Origin: G963701675 sp963701675
GTDB lineage: Bacteria > Planctomycetota > Planctomycetia > Gemmatales > Gemmataceae
Direction: 5' to 3'
Assembly (NCBI GenBank): GCA_963701675.1
Contig: OY969623.1
Span: forward strand, 372,001-436,000
DNA: 64,000 bases
This document shows positions 41,101 to 49,866 of the stretch, one piece after another. A program made the position numbers and the translations under genes. The notes beneath the pieces were generated by a model, which worked only from the letters and a program-made list of their open reading frames with translations, had not been told where the DNA came from and made no database searches. How positions within the stretch are numbered: position 1 is the first letter of the stretch; every line of letters begins with the position of its first letter.

Positions 41101-41891
41101 GCCTGCTCCGGGGCCATGTATTTCGGAGTGCCGACTATCTGCCCGGACTCTGTCAACGAGCCGTCAGCTCCCAGCCGCTTTGCCAAGCCAAAATCCGTGA
41201 TCAGCGGCGCTTGGTCCGCTGTTCTTGGATCGGAACTCGACTGCAGAATGTTGGACGGCTTCAGATCGCGGTGCAAGACGCCTCGCTGGTGCGCGTAATG
41301 AACCGCACGAGCAATGGTCGCTAGTCGTTGGGTTTCGGTGCGGGCATCGGCGCGCGGGAGCTGACTGAGCGGGCGGCCATCGATCAGTCGCATCGCGTAA
41401 TATTGGTGGCCATCGTGCTCGCCAACCTCGTAGATCGGCACGATGTTAGGGTGATCGAGAACGGCAGCCGACTCAGCCTCGCCGCGGAAGCGAGCCACAT
41501 CCCGCGGCGTCGCGAATGTTCCTTTGAGAATCATCTTGAGAGCGACGCTGCGGTTGAGACTGACCTGCCGAGCCTTGTAGACAATCCCCATTCCGCCGCG
41601 GGCGATTTCCTCCAGCAGCTCATAATCACCGAAATATCGCACCCGCTCGCCGGGGGATGGTTCATGCGACGTGCTCGATTCGGGCGGCGCCAGGACATCA
41701 TCGGCCGTGGATGGCTCGGCGAGGAACTTGAGGCGATCGTGGTCGGCAAAGAATGTGGCCAGCTCGGTTGCAAACTCGGGATGGCGTACCAAAAGCTCGT
41801 GGCGATCCGGTGCCCGTCCAGCACGCTCGGCTTCCAGATAGCTGGCCAGAATCGCGTCGAAGCGCTCGTCAGGCGCGGGCTCATGGTCCAT
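38112..41891 (-). CDS. Receptor-type Ser/Thr kinase with long HEAT-like repeat domain
   Basis: A 1259-residue protein. The N-terminal helical module (DERFDAILASYLEAERAGRA, ATFFADHDRLKFL) is shared with the WD40 kinase at 42511-46377. The kinase domain (about 88-355) shows ARGGMGIVYKARQ, the ALK lysine, HRDLKPSNIL, DFGLAKR and APEQAAG, so it should be active. A membrane span lies near 390 (AVAAALVVGTVVSTGFAI). The rest is built from about fifteen repeats of the kind LDPxxAAxxxxxLA, probably a helical solenoid outside the membrane. The tail contains LTTQELVELLKMPTCFG and LDFTTPPKRP, frequent in planctomycete kinases. Its start overlaps the upstream sigma-factor gene by 11 bases, so it is coupled to it. 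Confidence 0.85.
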   Translation of the reverse strand: MDHEPAPDERFDAILASYLEAERAGRAPDRHELLVRHPEFATELATFFADHDRLKFLAEPSTADDVLAPPESSTSHEPSPGERVRYFGDYELLEEIARGGMGIVYKARQVSLNRSVALKMILKGTFATPRDVARFRGEAESAAVLDHPNIVPIYEVGEHDGHQYYAMRLIDGRPLSQLPRADARTETQRLATIARAVHYAHQRGVLHRDLKPSNILQSSSDPRTADQAPLITDFGLAKRLGADGSLTESGQIVGTPKYMAPEQAAGRKDLTTAADIYGLGVILYERLTGRTPFTGDDPLTILRQVRESEPPRPSSITAGIDRDLETVVLKCLEKEPAKRYASAAELADDLDSWQRGEPILARPVGQAERFRRWCRRNPTVAGLTGAVAAALVVGTVVSTGFAIVAERRREKAEVAERAERTARDELEGEFARSFITPLNPDGHETAMNEPETEALWRLSAHDRYDLRVRFLQEATRDTRAIRQLAARVEPALIAALGLDYNLRNQAARMLAERIDDPELTSLDRAYVALAAIELDDSAEGPTKDYARYIEKNLLAEPAVQYPAYFLTNAHTHLPAPLAVRLLISSLVDPSLSPWDFSARVKLLSPRLQPVEASFAAQRLADLLEREPNVGGAHYIADALDALASHLEPTRAAHIAGVVGKNLAKAIERENDHNSIGNLAQTVASIAGRLDATDAAYVALEVARRLEGNQSNHLVDALQALASRLDPVDAAAIGRKLAASLKLDVDIANRNRLAAGIQIMARRIERIEANRLCLPLAQQFAELIERETNGYAALDLAKGLAVLADSLEPLDAARVCSPAARALASALKQPPHSSPAEPFSKPKPIVINNRGYLAEGFVLVAIRLDPAEAGQLISDAIVREEIPPMAKTLADALASIGRRLPAAHAARLANPAAHALGAALQKNPAPDARRDLALALAAVAGCLEPDDMARVCAESAKVLSAAVQDESNDSYRLKLLSGLMAIVRRLNPVEAVQILAASFEREKNGQARNELAMALAATAERMERVPAARVCRPVAETIVKSVQGDGDYYGYGVVDSIRALASQLQPADAAVLCADAVQQFLQQRISMGRTDNYRFDREKSISALVHFLPSRQRDYVVRQIAFLICSEADSSWADPDSERDRTDTLRVLLTDSTGISVTYFVSSTTVVNALSSPLLPRPFLPAAAEPLPCRLTTQELVELLKMPTCFGPARRVVLDQLENRYKRRFCNHWAFVRYAQENGLNLDFTTPPKRPSRTLTWPEN

Positions 41892-42456
41892 GGGACGACT
41901 CCGATTCGCGTAGTTCAGAATGAAGGTGCCGCAGTCCCCGGTGCAAAAGGCCGGCTACGGCGGCCGCGCTGCGGCCTAGTCGCTCGCCGATCTGCGCCAG
42001 CGTCCAGTTCTCGAAATAATGGAGCAATACCGCCTGTTGCTGGTCTGCCGGCAACGACAAGAGAGCCTCAGACATTCGGAGGACTTGCTCGTTGCGGATG
42101 GCGCGTTGGCTTGGCGAGGATTGCTCGGCCACAAGCCATTTCTCGAGCCGGGCGGAGGAGGCGTCGAGTTCCGCTTCCAGAGGGCGTTCGCGGCCGATGT
42201 CGCGCTTGTCCCTGCCGAGGTCGCGCACAGCGTGAGCCAAGTTACGAGCCAGAATCTGCCGCAGCCAAGCCGCCAACTCAGCGTCAGTCGCGCCCCGGAA
42301 ATCAGCGCGGCCACGGTGGGCCTGCAACAGCGTCTGCTGCACGATGTCGGAGGCATCCAGCTTGGCCCGGTAGCGAGCGGCCAACCGCGAGCGCGCCAGA
42401 ACGTGCAGGTAGGCACGGAAGCGTTCGAAGGAGGCATTGTCGCCGCCGGGTTCCAT
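41881..42456 (-). CDS. ECF-type RNA polymerase sigma factor
   Basis: A 191-residue sigma factor starting at ATG 42456. Region 2 is seen as RFRAYLHVLARSRLAARYRA, LDASDIVQQTLLQAHRG and ELAAWLRQILARNLAHAVRD; region 4 as LRMSEALLSLPADQQQAVLL, HYFENWTLAQIGERLGRSAA and AVAGLLHRGLRHLHSEL, a normal helix-turn-helix. No anti-sigma gene is nearby; the kinase gene that overlaps its 3' end by 11 bases is the probable regulator. Planctomycetes hold many sigma factors of this type; target promoters cannot be inferred here. Confidence 0.9.
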   Translation of the reverse strand: MEPGGDNASFERFRAYLHVLARSRLAARYRAKLDASDIVQQTLLQAHRGRADFRGATDAELAAWLRQILARNLAHAVRDLGRDKRDIGRERPLEAELDASSARLEKWLVAEQSSPSQRAIRNEQVLRMSEALLSLPADQQQAVLLHYFENWTLAQIGERLGRSAAAVAGLLHRGLRHLHSELRESESSHGP

Positions 42457-42510
42457 TAGGCCGATTCTCCGTGAACTGAGTCTTCGGACGTTCTGCTTTT
42501 CCCTATCGGT

Positions 42511-45500
42511 TCACCTGTCCGTTGCGGTCTGTTGCCCTTCGATCAATTCCTCAGCTTCTTTCAGGAACGCCCTGGCGTCCTCCGATGGCTCGCCTTTCTT
42601 CATCGCCTCCCGCAGGCGTTCGAGGAGCTTTTTGCCTTCGTCCTTGTTGCCGAGATGGTGGTGCGCCATGGCGAGGAAGGCGAGATCTGCCGGGATGGAG
42701 CCGTTCTCTTTCGCGTTGAACTGGTCGGATTTGGTGAGCGTTTCGAGGGCTTCTTTATAAAGGCCGCAGCGGTACTGGGCGATGCCGAGGGTATTGAGGT
42801 AGGTGCCGTCATTCGGCTTTTGCTCACACGCCGCTTGAGCCTGGCGTAGGGCAAGCTCAAAGCCATGCAGTCCCCGTCTCGGATGCCGCACGGCACGCCA
42901 GCTCTCATTGTTAAGCTCGTAAGGTTCAAAATCGCAAAGACAGACAGCCTGATCCAAGGCGAATGTCCGGTCCTCGTCATTTAAGGACCTGTCGTTTTGG
43001 AGACTGAAAATGACTTGGTCTCGGAGCATAGTCTCATGCCAAAGTGACCGCACGTACCATGTAAGAAACCGGTGGCCTTGTTCGTGAACACTCGGCCTTT
43101 CCGTCTCCCATCGTCTTATCCTGCCTTCACACGAGGCGCTGAACAAGGTCTTGCCGTCCGATGAAAATGCGACATGAGCCACCTTGCGGCCGTGGTTGAA
43201 CACAAGCAGCTCCTGTCCGGTATAGGTGTCCCACACTCGAACAGTGTCATCATCTGAGCCTGTGGCTAACCGCCGCCCGTCTGGGCTAAACGTGACGGCG
43301 CTAACCCCGTAACGGTGAGCCGAAAGAATCGCCTGCTCCCTGCCATCGGTCAAGTTCCAAATCCGCACGTTTGAGTCACTCGATCCTGACGCCAGAAGGC
43401 GATTGTCAGTAGGGCTAATGGCCACGGAAGTGATCTGGCCGGTGTCGCCTCCAAGCACGTACAAGAGTTCGCCTGTCGATGCATTCCAAATTCGCGCATA
43501 GCCGTCACTAGAGCCTGACGCCAGGAACTGGGAATCTGTGCTAAAGGCGATGACACTTACCGTACCCCTGTGTCCATGAAGCGCTATAACTTCGTGGCCG
43601 TCGGCCGCATCCCAAATGCCGATATTGCCATCTTCCGTGCCTGACGCGACAAACTTCTCATCAGGGCTAATCGCAATCCTGCAAATTCTGTCATGACCTT
43701 TGGGTTGGAAGGCAAGTCGCTCTTGCCGCCGAGGAAGATCCCATAGGTGAATAGAACGCAATGCGGCTGACCAAAAAGCAAGAATCTTGCCGCCGCCCCC
43801 TATTGCAAACCCACCGTAAGAACCGAGAGACTGCTCAATGGATAGGATCCGCTCTGCTGAAACCGTATCAACCAATTGGAATGCATTGCCTAGTTTTGCC
43901 AGGAATCGAGACCCGTTCGGGCTCAATGCTGATGGCATGATAGCGTAGAAAAGCCGGTGCGAGCGGTCTGAAGGAAGTACTATGGGTCCTAGACCGGGAG
44001 ATACATCCCAAGTGCGCACAGTTTCGTCTTCTGAACCGACAACGAGTCTATCCCCGGCAGGACTGAATGATAGGCTCAAGACATTGTCCTCAAAGCCTTT
44101 CAATGTATTGATGTTTTCGCCCGTGATAGCGTCCCAAATCCGGACGGTCAGATCCGCTGATCCGCTCGCAAGGCGGCGCCCGTCTGGGCTAAATGCGATG
44201 CAGAATACGGGTCCAGTGTGGCCCTTTAATGTGAAAAGGACTTGGCCGTTGATACCATCCCAGACTCGCGCCGTTCCGTCGTCAGAACCGGTCGCAATCC
44301 GGCGACCATCCGGACTAAATGCGACATCATGAAGTTCTCCTGAATGTCCGGTCAGTTCAAGAATTTTGTCACCGCTATTCGAGGTCCTGATTATCGCTGA
44401 GGAACCTGAAGGACCTGCTATCCGAGTCCCGTCAGGACTGAAATTCACCTTCGAGTACTTGTCAGCGTCTAGTCCGAACAGCTTCCGACCATTTTCAACA
44501 TCAAACAGGCACAACTCGCCCTTCGAGACTGCAACAGCAAGTCGTCGGCCGTCCGGACTGAAGGCGAGGCCCCATCCACTGGTGGCGATTAGTTCCATTT
44601 GTTTCTTGCCGGTTGTCGCACTCCAAATTGTTACCGGCATACCCGTGGAAGCCGTGGCCAACTTGGTGCCATCGGCACTAAAAACCACATCCGTTGTGCC
44701 ACCGCTGTATCCTTGCAGCGAAAGCAACTGTGCGCCAGTTGTGACGTCCCAAAGTCCTGCCGAATCACGACCCCCGATGAGCACGCGGCCTCCATCCGGA
44801 CTGAACACAGCGTGCGAGCCGTCATACCGCGCCAGCTCCTTACGACATTGATTCTTCCAGTAGTACCACTCGAATCCCCGGAGATCGTCATCACTAGTAT
44901 GCTCGGGCCGCTGCGCTTCGAGTAGTTCGTGGATTCGTTCGACTCGGCCATTGTTCCATGCCTGCTGTACCATTCGCATGCAGTAGATGTAACGCTGCAT
45001 TTCTGCCCGCCGTGCGCTTCCAAGGGCGCGCGCTGAGTTTGCTTCATTTTCAGCGGCCCAGTGCGCCGCATTGAGGCCGAAGTACCAAGCGAATGTGGTC
45101 CCACAGATCAAGGTGACTACTAACGCCGCCCCTAACCCCGCCACTACCTTGTTCCGCCGCACCCACTTCACCGCCCGTTCCAACTGCCTAACCGGCCGCG
45201 CCTGGATCGGCTCGCCTTTCATCCAGCGTTCCAGGTCCTCCGCCAGCGCCTCCGCCGACGCATAGCGTTTGCCCGGCTCCTTCCGCAGGCACTTCATGCA
45301 GATCGTCTGCAGATCGGCGTCGATGTTGGGATTAAGCGACTGCGGGCGGCGGGGTTCTTCGTCGTTTACTTTTCGGAGTACTTCGAGAGCGTCCGCGCCA
45401 GAGAACGGTGGCCGACCCGTGAGAAGTTCGTAAAGAATGGCGCCAAGGCCGTATATGTCGGCAGCTACGGTGAGTGGGTCAGCTCCAGGCGACGCTTGCT

Positions 45501-46377
45501 CAGGCGCCATGTAGTTGGGCGTGCCAACGATTGCGCCAGAGAGAGTCTGGGCGGTGCCTCCGGTCGCTGACGTTACCGGCTCGCCCGTGCGGATACGTTT
45601 GGCGAGGCCGAAATCGGTGACATGAGGAGAGTAGTCAGTAATCAGTAGACAGTGGTCAGTAACCCAAGAATTCTCCCTTTTCCTACTGGCTGCTGACTTC
45701 TGACTACTGGCTACTTTTTGCAACAAGATGTTCGCCGGTTTCAGGTCGCGGTGGAGAATGCCACGTTGATGCGCGTAATGCACCGCCCGCGCGACCGTGG
45801 CGACCAAGTTCGCGGCCCATTGTTGCCGTTCCCGGCCCACTACCGACGATTGACGACTAAGTACGGTTCGCAGGTCGCCACCCTCGATCAGTTTCATCGT
45901 GTAGTATTGCCGGCCGTCGTGGTCGCCGACTTCGTAGAGCGGCACGATGTTGGGGTGATCCAAGCCGGCGGCGTTTTCGGCTTCCGTGCGAAAGCGTTGC
46001 ACGTCGGCCAGGGTGGCGAGTTGACCGGCCAGGATCATCTTGAGGGCGACGGTCCGGTTCAGGCTGATTTGCCGAGCGCGATAGACCACGCCCATGCCAC
46101 CGTGTGCGATTTTCTCCAGCAACTCGTAATCGCCGAAATAACGCAGGTATTCGCCCGGGACGGGATCGGCACCATTGTCCGGAAGGTCGACCGTGGCCGG
46201 CCCCGCGAGGTGCTTGAGACGATCATGATCGGCGAAGAACGCGGCCAGCTCGGCCGCGAATTCTGGATTCCGGGCGAGGAGTTCAGTGCGGTCAGGCGCT
46301 TGGCCGGCACGCTCACCTTCCAGGTATTCCGCGAGTATTTCGTCGAATCGGTCGTCGCGAGATGGTTCGGAGCTCAT
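42511..46377 (-). CDS. Ser/Thr kinase with WD40 propeller and TPR-like tail
   Basis: A 1288-residue protein with the same N-terminal module as the kinase at 38112-41891 (DRFDEILAEYLEGERAGQAP). The kinase domain has AHGGMGVVYRARQ, the ALK lysine, HRDLKPANILLQ, DFGLAKR and APEQASPG. Between HRDLKPANILLQ and DFG sits an insert of about 30 residues encoded by a palindromic repeat (45628-45718). A membrane span (VVAGLGAALVVTLICGTTF) follows. Then about ten WD40 repeats (for example VAFSPDGRRIATGSDDGTAR and IAFSPDGRRLASGSADLTVR) and a C-terminal TPR-like part with GIAQYRCGLYKEALETL and HHHLGNKDEGKKLLERL. It resembles the kinase at 49867-54048. Likely an envelope receptor; the signal is unknown. Confidence 0.9.
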   Translation of the reverse strand: MSSEPSRDDRFDEILAEYLEGERAGQAPDRTELLARNPEFAAELAAFFADHDRLKHLAGPATVDLPDNGADPVPGEYLRYFGDYELLEKIAHGGMGVVYRARQISLNRTVALKMILAGQLATLADVQRFRTEAENAAGLDHPNIVPLYEVGDHDGRQYYTMKLIEGGDLRTVLSRQSSVVGRERQQWAANLVATVARAVHYAHQRGILHRDLKPANILLQKVASSQKSAASRKRENSWVTDHCLLITDYSPHVTDFGLAKRIRTGEPVTSATGGTAQTLSGAIVGTPNYMAPEQASPGADPLTVAADIYGLGAILYELLTGRPPFSGADALEVLRKVNDEEPRRPQSLNPNIDADLQTICMKCLRKEPGKRYASAEALAEDLERWMKGEPIQARPVRQLERAVKWVRRNKVVAGLGAALVVTLICGTTFAWYFGLNAAHWAAENEANSARALGSARRAEMQRYIYCMRMVQQAWNNGRVERIHELLEAQRPEHTSDDDLRGFEWYYWKNQCRKELARYDGSHAVFSPDGGRVLIGGRDSAGLWDVTTGAQLLSLQGYSGGTTDVVFSADGTKLATASTGMPVTIWSATTGKKQMELIATSGWGLAFSPDGRRLAVAVSKGELCLFDVENGRKLFGLDADKYSKVNFSPDGTRIAGPSGSSAIIRTSNSGDKILELTGHSGELHDVAFSPDGRRIATGSDDGTARVWDGINGQVLFTLKGHTGPVFCIAFSPDGRRLASGSADLTVRIWDAITGENINTLKGFEDNVLSLSFSPAGDRLVVGSEDETVRTWDVSPGLGPIVLPSDRSHRLFYAIMPSALSPNGSRFLAKLGNAFQLVDTVSAERILSIEQSLGSYGGFAIGGGGKILAFWSAALRSIHLWDLPRRQERLAFQPKGHDRICRIAISPDEKFVASGTEDGNIGIWDAADGHEVIALHGHRGTVSVIAFSTDSQFLASGSSDGYARIWNASTGELLYVLGGDTGQITSVAISPTDNRLLASGSSDSNVRIWNLTDGREQAILSAHRYGVSAVTFSPDGRRLATGSDDDTVRVWDTYTGQELLVFNHGRKVAHVAFSSDGKTLFSASCEGRIRRWETERPSVHEQGHRFLTWYVRSLWHETMLRDQVIFSLQNDRSLNDEDRTFALDQAVCLCDFEPYELNNESWRAVRHPRRGLHGFELALRQAQAACEQKPNDGTYLNTLGIAQYRCGLYKEALETLTKSDQFNAKENGSIPADLAFLAMAHHHLGNKDEGKKLLERLREAMKKGEPSEDARAFLKEAEELIEGQQTATDR
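45628..45718. repeat. Imperfect inverted repeat (AGTCAGTAGTCAGT-type) inserted in the kinase gene
   Basis: The left arm (45629-45661) is a run of AGTCAGTA-like units; the right arm (45682-45714) is its imperfect reverse complement, so the insert can fold into a long hairpin. It stays in frame and encodes low-complexity residues in the kinase activation region. Similar short GTCAGT-rich repeats are known between genes in cyanobacteria and planctomycetes. Confidence 0.75.
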
Positions 46378-46611
46378 GGTTCACCAGGATAATCGCCGCC
46401 AGAACTCGCCGCAAGCCACACAGTTGATGTATGACGCGGCAAATGAGGTCTCTGTGTACATGGAGCCCGTTTCGTGCGGTATTGTGCGCGCCCACGGGAA
46501 ATTTTCCCAGTTCGTAGAAAAAATGTCTCGGCCGGCCACATTTCGCAGTAATAGTCATAGAGCTACGGCACGGCATCCAACGCAGACTATCGCTGAACGA
46601 ATGGAGAACAA
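46378..46611. promoter_or_regulatory. Divergent promoter region between two kinase genes
   Basis: About 230 bases separate the starts of the WD40 kinase (-) and the next kinase (+). No coding signal is seen. AT-richer stretches around 46440-46560 are the natural place for both promoters; I could not assign -35/-10 boxes. Confidence 0.4.
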
Positions 46612-49110
46612 ATGCCCGAATCCACCGTTATCCTCGGCGAGTTGGCCGAAGACTTCACCGCGAAAGTCCGCAATGGCCACGCGCCGGACATCGAATCCTA
46701 CGCCACGCAACACCCCGAACTCGCCGACCGCATCCGCGAATTGTTCCCCGCATTGATGCTCCTCGAAGGCCTCGCCGCCGCCCCGACCGGTGCCACCGTC
46801 GATGACCGCCTCGCAGAACCCACGGCACCTTTGCTGGCGGGCACGATCTTCGGCCAATACCGCATCGAGCGTGAAATCGCCCGCGGCGGCATGGGTATCG
46901 TCTACGAGGCCGAGCACCTGACGCTGCACCGGCAGGTCGCTTTGAAAATCCTGCCGATGGCCGGCCCGCAAGCCGCCAAGCAGCTCGAACGCTTCCTCCG
47001 CGAAGCCAGGACTGCAGCCGGGTTGCACCATACGAACATCGTCCCGGTGTTTGATGTGGGCCAAACCCGCGGCGTGCCGTATTACGCGATGCAGTACATC
47101 AATGGCGAGAGCCTCGACCGAGTGATCTCTTCCTCCGCGCAATCCGCGAAATCTGCGTTTCAAAAACATCAAACGCAGATTTCGAAGAAAATGAAGCAAG
47201 TCGCCGATATCGGCATCCAAGCCGCCGCCGGCCTCGCACACGCCCACCAGCGCGGCGTCATTCACCGCGACATCAAACCTTCCAACCTCCTGCTCGACGA
47301 CCGGGGTGTCGTCTGGATCACCGACTTCGGCCTCGCCCGCCGGTACAACGACGTGTCACTAACACGCACCGGCCAACTCCTCGGCACCCCGCGTTACATG
47401 TCGCCGGAACAGGCCGAGGCCGCGTCCAAACCCCTCGATCACCGCACCGACATCTACAGCCTCGGTGCCACGCTCTACGAACTCCTCACCGGCCGCCCCG
47501 CTTTCGACGGCCCCACGCCGCAAGACGTGGTGAAGCAGATCATAGCCCGCGAACCGATCCGCCCCCGCCAACTCGACCCGCACGTGCCGCGCGACCTGGA
47601 AACCATCGTGCTGAAGGCGATGGCCAAACGCCCTGAAGACCGCTACCCCACCGCCCAAGCCCTCGCCGACGATTTGCAACGCTTCGCGAACGGCGAACCG
47701 ATTCAGGCGCGCCGCATCGGCATCGTTGGCCGCACGTGGCGGTGGGCGAAACGCGAGCCGGTAGTGGCGGGGTTGGCGGGGGCGGTGGGTATCGCGTTAT
47801 TGGTCGGGGCAATTTCGACCGGTTGGTTTGCTTATGACGCTGAAACTCGGCGACGAGATGTGACGCGCGCTCATGACAATTTGTTGCAGTACGTACAGGC
47901 CACTGCTGAGGACATGGCGGCAACACTTAATGATTCTGACGATGCCGGTTTCAAAGAGTTTCTTTGGTTTGTGGAATCGTACAAGAACAACCCGACAGAG
48001 CAAGATCTACCAATCTTGTCGTCACGATTGGCAAACTTCATGCGTTACCGGCTTAAGGAACGTTTTGACCCGAGTTACGATTGGGAGTACTTTCTAGCGA
48101 ACCACGCAACTTTTGGAGAAGTCCAGCCCGAGCTAGAGCAATTGAGAAAAGCAATGAAGCTGACGCCATCCGAGAAGTTACCTAGGGCTTCGCGAAAGGG
48201 GCCGTGGACATACTCAGCAGGACAGGAGACATTGGTATGCTTATCGGACGGCCACACTTGGGAGACCATAAGCCTGTGGTCGCAATCAAAGGACCGAGGA
48301 TTATCACCCCAACTTAAGCTATGGCGCGAGCAGTTTGTCAAACACGAACTTGCTGACCTACACTACGCGTTCTATTACGCTGACGAATCGCTGTATTGCG
48401 TGGAACTTTCCATGGAAGTCACTTCCAGACAAAGCGCTACTGAATGGACCTTTGAGATGAAGCCAATCCAGGTCACGCAGTGGAGCATTGCTCCGCAGTT
48501 TTCTAGCGAGACCGATCTCGTGCTAACTGCGCAACTATTAGCTAGCGGTAAGCATGTCAGCGGATGCTATGTGCCGTTAACGATCGACGAGGTCCTAGCG
48601 GGGTGGAATAGTCTCCGATCGAAATACCCCGACGTTTTCACCGTCCCCATCGACGACCTGCTCGCCTGGCACCTGAAGGACGACGAAGAGAGCGTCAAGC
48701 AGAAGCACCGACATGCCGCGCTGTTCGCCGCCAATTTCGATTGCCGGGATCGGCCGAATGATCCGCATCCGTTCGTGGCCCGGGGCCGGCTGTTCACGGT
48801 GCTCGGCGAGTGGGACAAGGCGGAGACGAATTTTGCGAAGGCGTGGCAACTCGGCGGCACCGGCTGGGTCAAATCCGAATGCCGCCGCCTCGGCCGTGAT
48901 GCCCTCAACGATGCCAAAGAGGACAAGTCGGAGCGACAAATCCTCGAAGCCGCCCTCCGCAAAGCTGACATCGCCGGAACGTATCTTCCACCGATCGGTC
49001 GCCATCGCTGGGCGCGACTCTTCGGCCGGCATCGATTGGGGCTGCCGTTGGATGCGGCGGACCAAGTGACGCTTTCGTGGCTGCTGTGCGGTTTGCCGAT
49101 GGCGGGTTAG
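46612..49110 (+). CDS. Receptor-type Ser/Thr kinase
   Basis: An 832-residue protein. A short helical N-terminal module (TAKVRNGHAPDIESYATQHP, then ELADRIRELFPALMLLE) precedes the kinase domain (about 83-350), with ARGGMGIVYEAEH, the ALK lysine, HRDIKPSNLLLD, DFGLARR and SPEQAEA all present. An in-frame palindrome-derived segment (about 180-195) lies before the HRD loop. A membrane span (VVAGLAGAVGIALLVGAIST) follows, then about 420 residues without a known domain, except a TPR-like end (RHAALFAANFDCRDRP, then LFTVLGEWDKAETNFAKAWQ). It is not coupled to a sigma gene, although the sigma gene at 49224 follows on the same strand 114 bases later. Confidence 0.85.
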   Translation: MPESTVILGELAEDFTAKVRNGHAPDIESYATQHPELADRIRELFPALMLLEGLAAAPTGATVDDRLAEPTAPLLAGTIFGQYRIEREIARGGMGIVYEAEHLTLHRQVALKILPMAGPQAAKQLERFLREARTAAGLHHTNIVPVFDVGQTRGVPYYAMQYINGESLDRVISSSAQSAKSAFQKHQTQISKKMKQVADIGIQAAAGLAHAHQRGVIHRDIKPSNLLLDDRGVVWITDFGLARRYNDVSLTRTGQLLGTPRYMSPEQAEAASKPLDHRTDIYSLGATLYELLTGRPAFDGPTPQDVVKQIIAREPIRPRQLDPHVPRDLETIVLKAMAKRPEDRYPTAQALADDLQRFANGEPIQARRIGIVGRTWRWAKREPVVAGLAGAVGIALLVGAISTGWFAYDAETRRRDVTRAHDNLLQYVQATAEDMAATLNDSDDAGFKEFLWFVESYKNNPTEQDLPILSSRLANFMRYRLKERFDPSYDWEYFLANHATFGEVQPELEQLRKAMKLTPSEKLPRASRKGPWTYSAGQETLVCLSDGHTWETISLWSQSKDRGLSPQLKLWREQFVKHELADLHYAFYYADESLYCVELSMEVTSRQSATEWTFEMKPIQVTQWSIAPQFSSETDLVLTAQLLASGKHVSGCYVPLTIDEVLAGWNSLRSKYPDVFTVPIDDLLAWHLKDDEESVKQKHRHAALFAANFDCRDRPNDPHPFVARGRLFTVLGEWDKAETNFAKAWQLGGTGWVKSECRRLGRDALNDAKEDKSERQILEAALRKADIAGTYLPPIGRHRWARLFGRHRLGLPLDAADQVTLSWLLCGLPMAG
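47147..47184. repeat. Perfect 14-bp-stem hairpin inside the kinase gene
   Basis: CGAAATCTGCGTTT (47147-47160), a 10-base loop, then its exact reverse complement (47171-47184). The sequence resembles the GCGGATTTCGCAGATT-like intergenic repeats of planctomycetes and acidobacteria. It is read through in frame by the kinase gene. Confidence 0.8.
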
Positions 49111-49223
49111 CCACTACCGGCCGCTTGCGGACCCATAATTTCTCAATTGCCTACGCAGGAATTTCCCTTTCGCAATTTTTTTTCTTCCAGCCCGCGGTTT
49201 TTCGTGTCGTTATCATTAGGGAC

Positions 49224-49838
49224 ATGCAACCCGATGGCTTCCACGACTTGATCCGACGCGCCCAGGCCGGCGATGAGGACGCCCTTCGCCGGCTTCTGGA
49301 ACTCATTCGCCCCTGGCTGGAGCGGGTGGCCCACGGCCGGGTTAACATGAGCTCCTCGGCGCAAAGCACGGCCGACTTGGTTCAGGCAGCGTGGTTGCGA
49401 GTCTGGCAAAACCTTGGCCAGTTTCGCGGCGGGAACGGCGACGATCAGGCCATAGCGCGGTTTTTCGACTGGATGGCGCAAATCGTCCGCCGCCTCGGTT
49501 TGAACATGGTGCGAGATCAGAACACGCAACGTCGCCAGCCGCCGCGTCCCGTGCAACGGCTGGACGAAAACAGTTCTAACGGAAACATGGGCAACGACAA
49601 GCTAAGAGCGAACGATGCCACTCCGAGTCAGTTCGTCGAGGCGGACGAACAGGCGCACCGGGTCCGGGCCGCGCTATCGTCATTGCCCGAAGACCTCGAC
49701 CGGACGATCGTTTCGCTCCGTTTCTTCGATGGTCTTTCACTCCGCCGAATTGCCGCGAAGTTGGGGCTTCGTCCGGATCAAGTGCGCGAGCGCTACCATG
49801 CGGCGATGCGAGAGCTGGAGCGTGAGCTAGGCGAATAG
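49224..49838 (+). CDS. ECF-type RNA polymerase sigma factor
   Basis: ATG 49224 with a TTAGGGA site is chosen; the frame is open from 49077, but the earlier part overlaps the previous kinase gene. The 204-residue protein has region 2 (FHDLIRRAQAGDEDALRRLL, STADLVQAAWLRVWQNLGQF, ARFFDWMAQIVRRLGLNMVR) and region 4 (VRAALSSLPEDLDRTIVSLR, FFDGLSLRRIAAKLGLRPDQ, VRERYHAAMRELEREL). The kinase gene begins 29 bases downstream, making this the third sigma/kinase pair in the window. Confidence 0.9.
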   Translation: MQPDGFHDLIRRAQAGDEDALRRLLELIRPWLERVAHGRVNMSSSAQSTADLVQAAWLRVWQNLGQFRGGNGDDQAIARFFDWMAQIVRRLGLNMVRDQNTQRRQPPRPVQRLDENSSNGNMGNDKLRANDATPSQFVEADEQAHRVRAALSSLPEDLDRTIVSLRFFDGLSLRRIAAKLGLRPDQVRERYHAAMRELERELGE

Positions 49839-49866
49839 AGAGTTACCGCGTTTGGGAAGATCACAA

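Noticed and set aside
41328..42479. 383-codon + frame opposite the kinase and sigma genes
   Set aside because: The - strand carries conserved kinase and sigma motifs throughout; the + frame has only low-complexity basic sequence.
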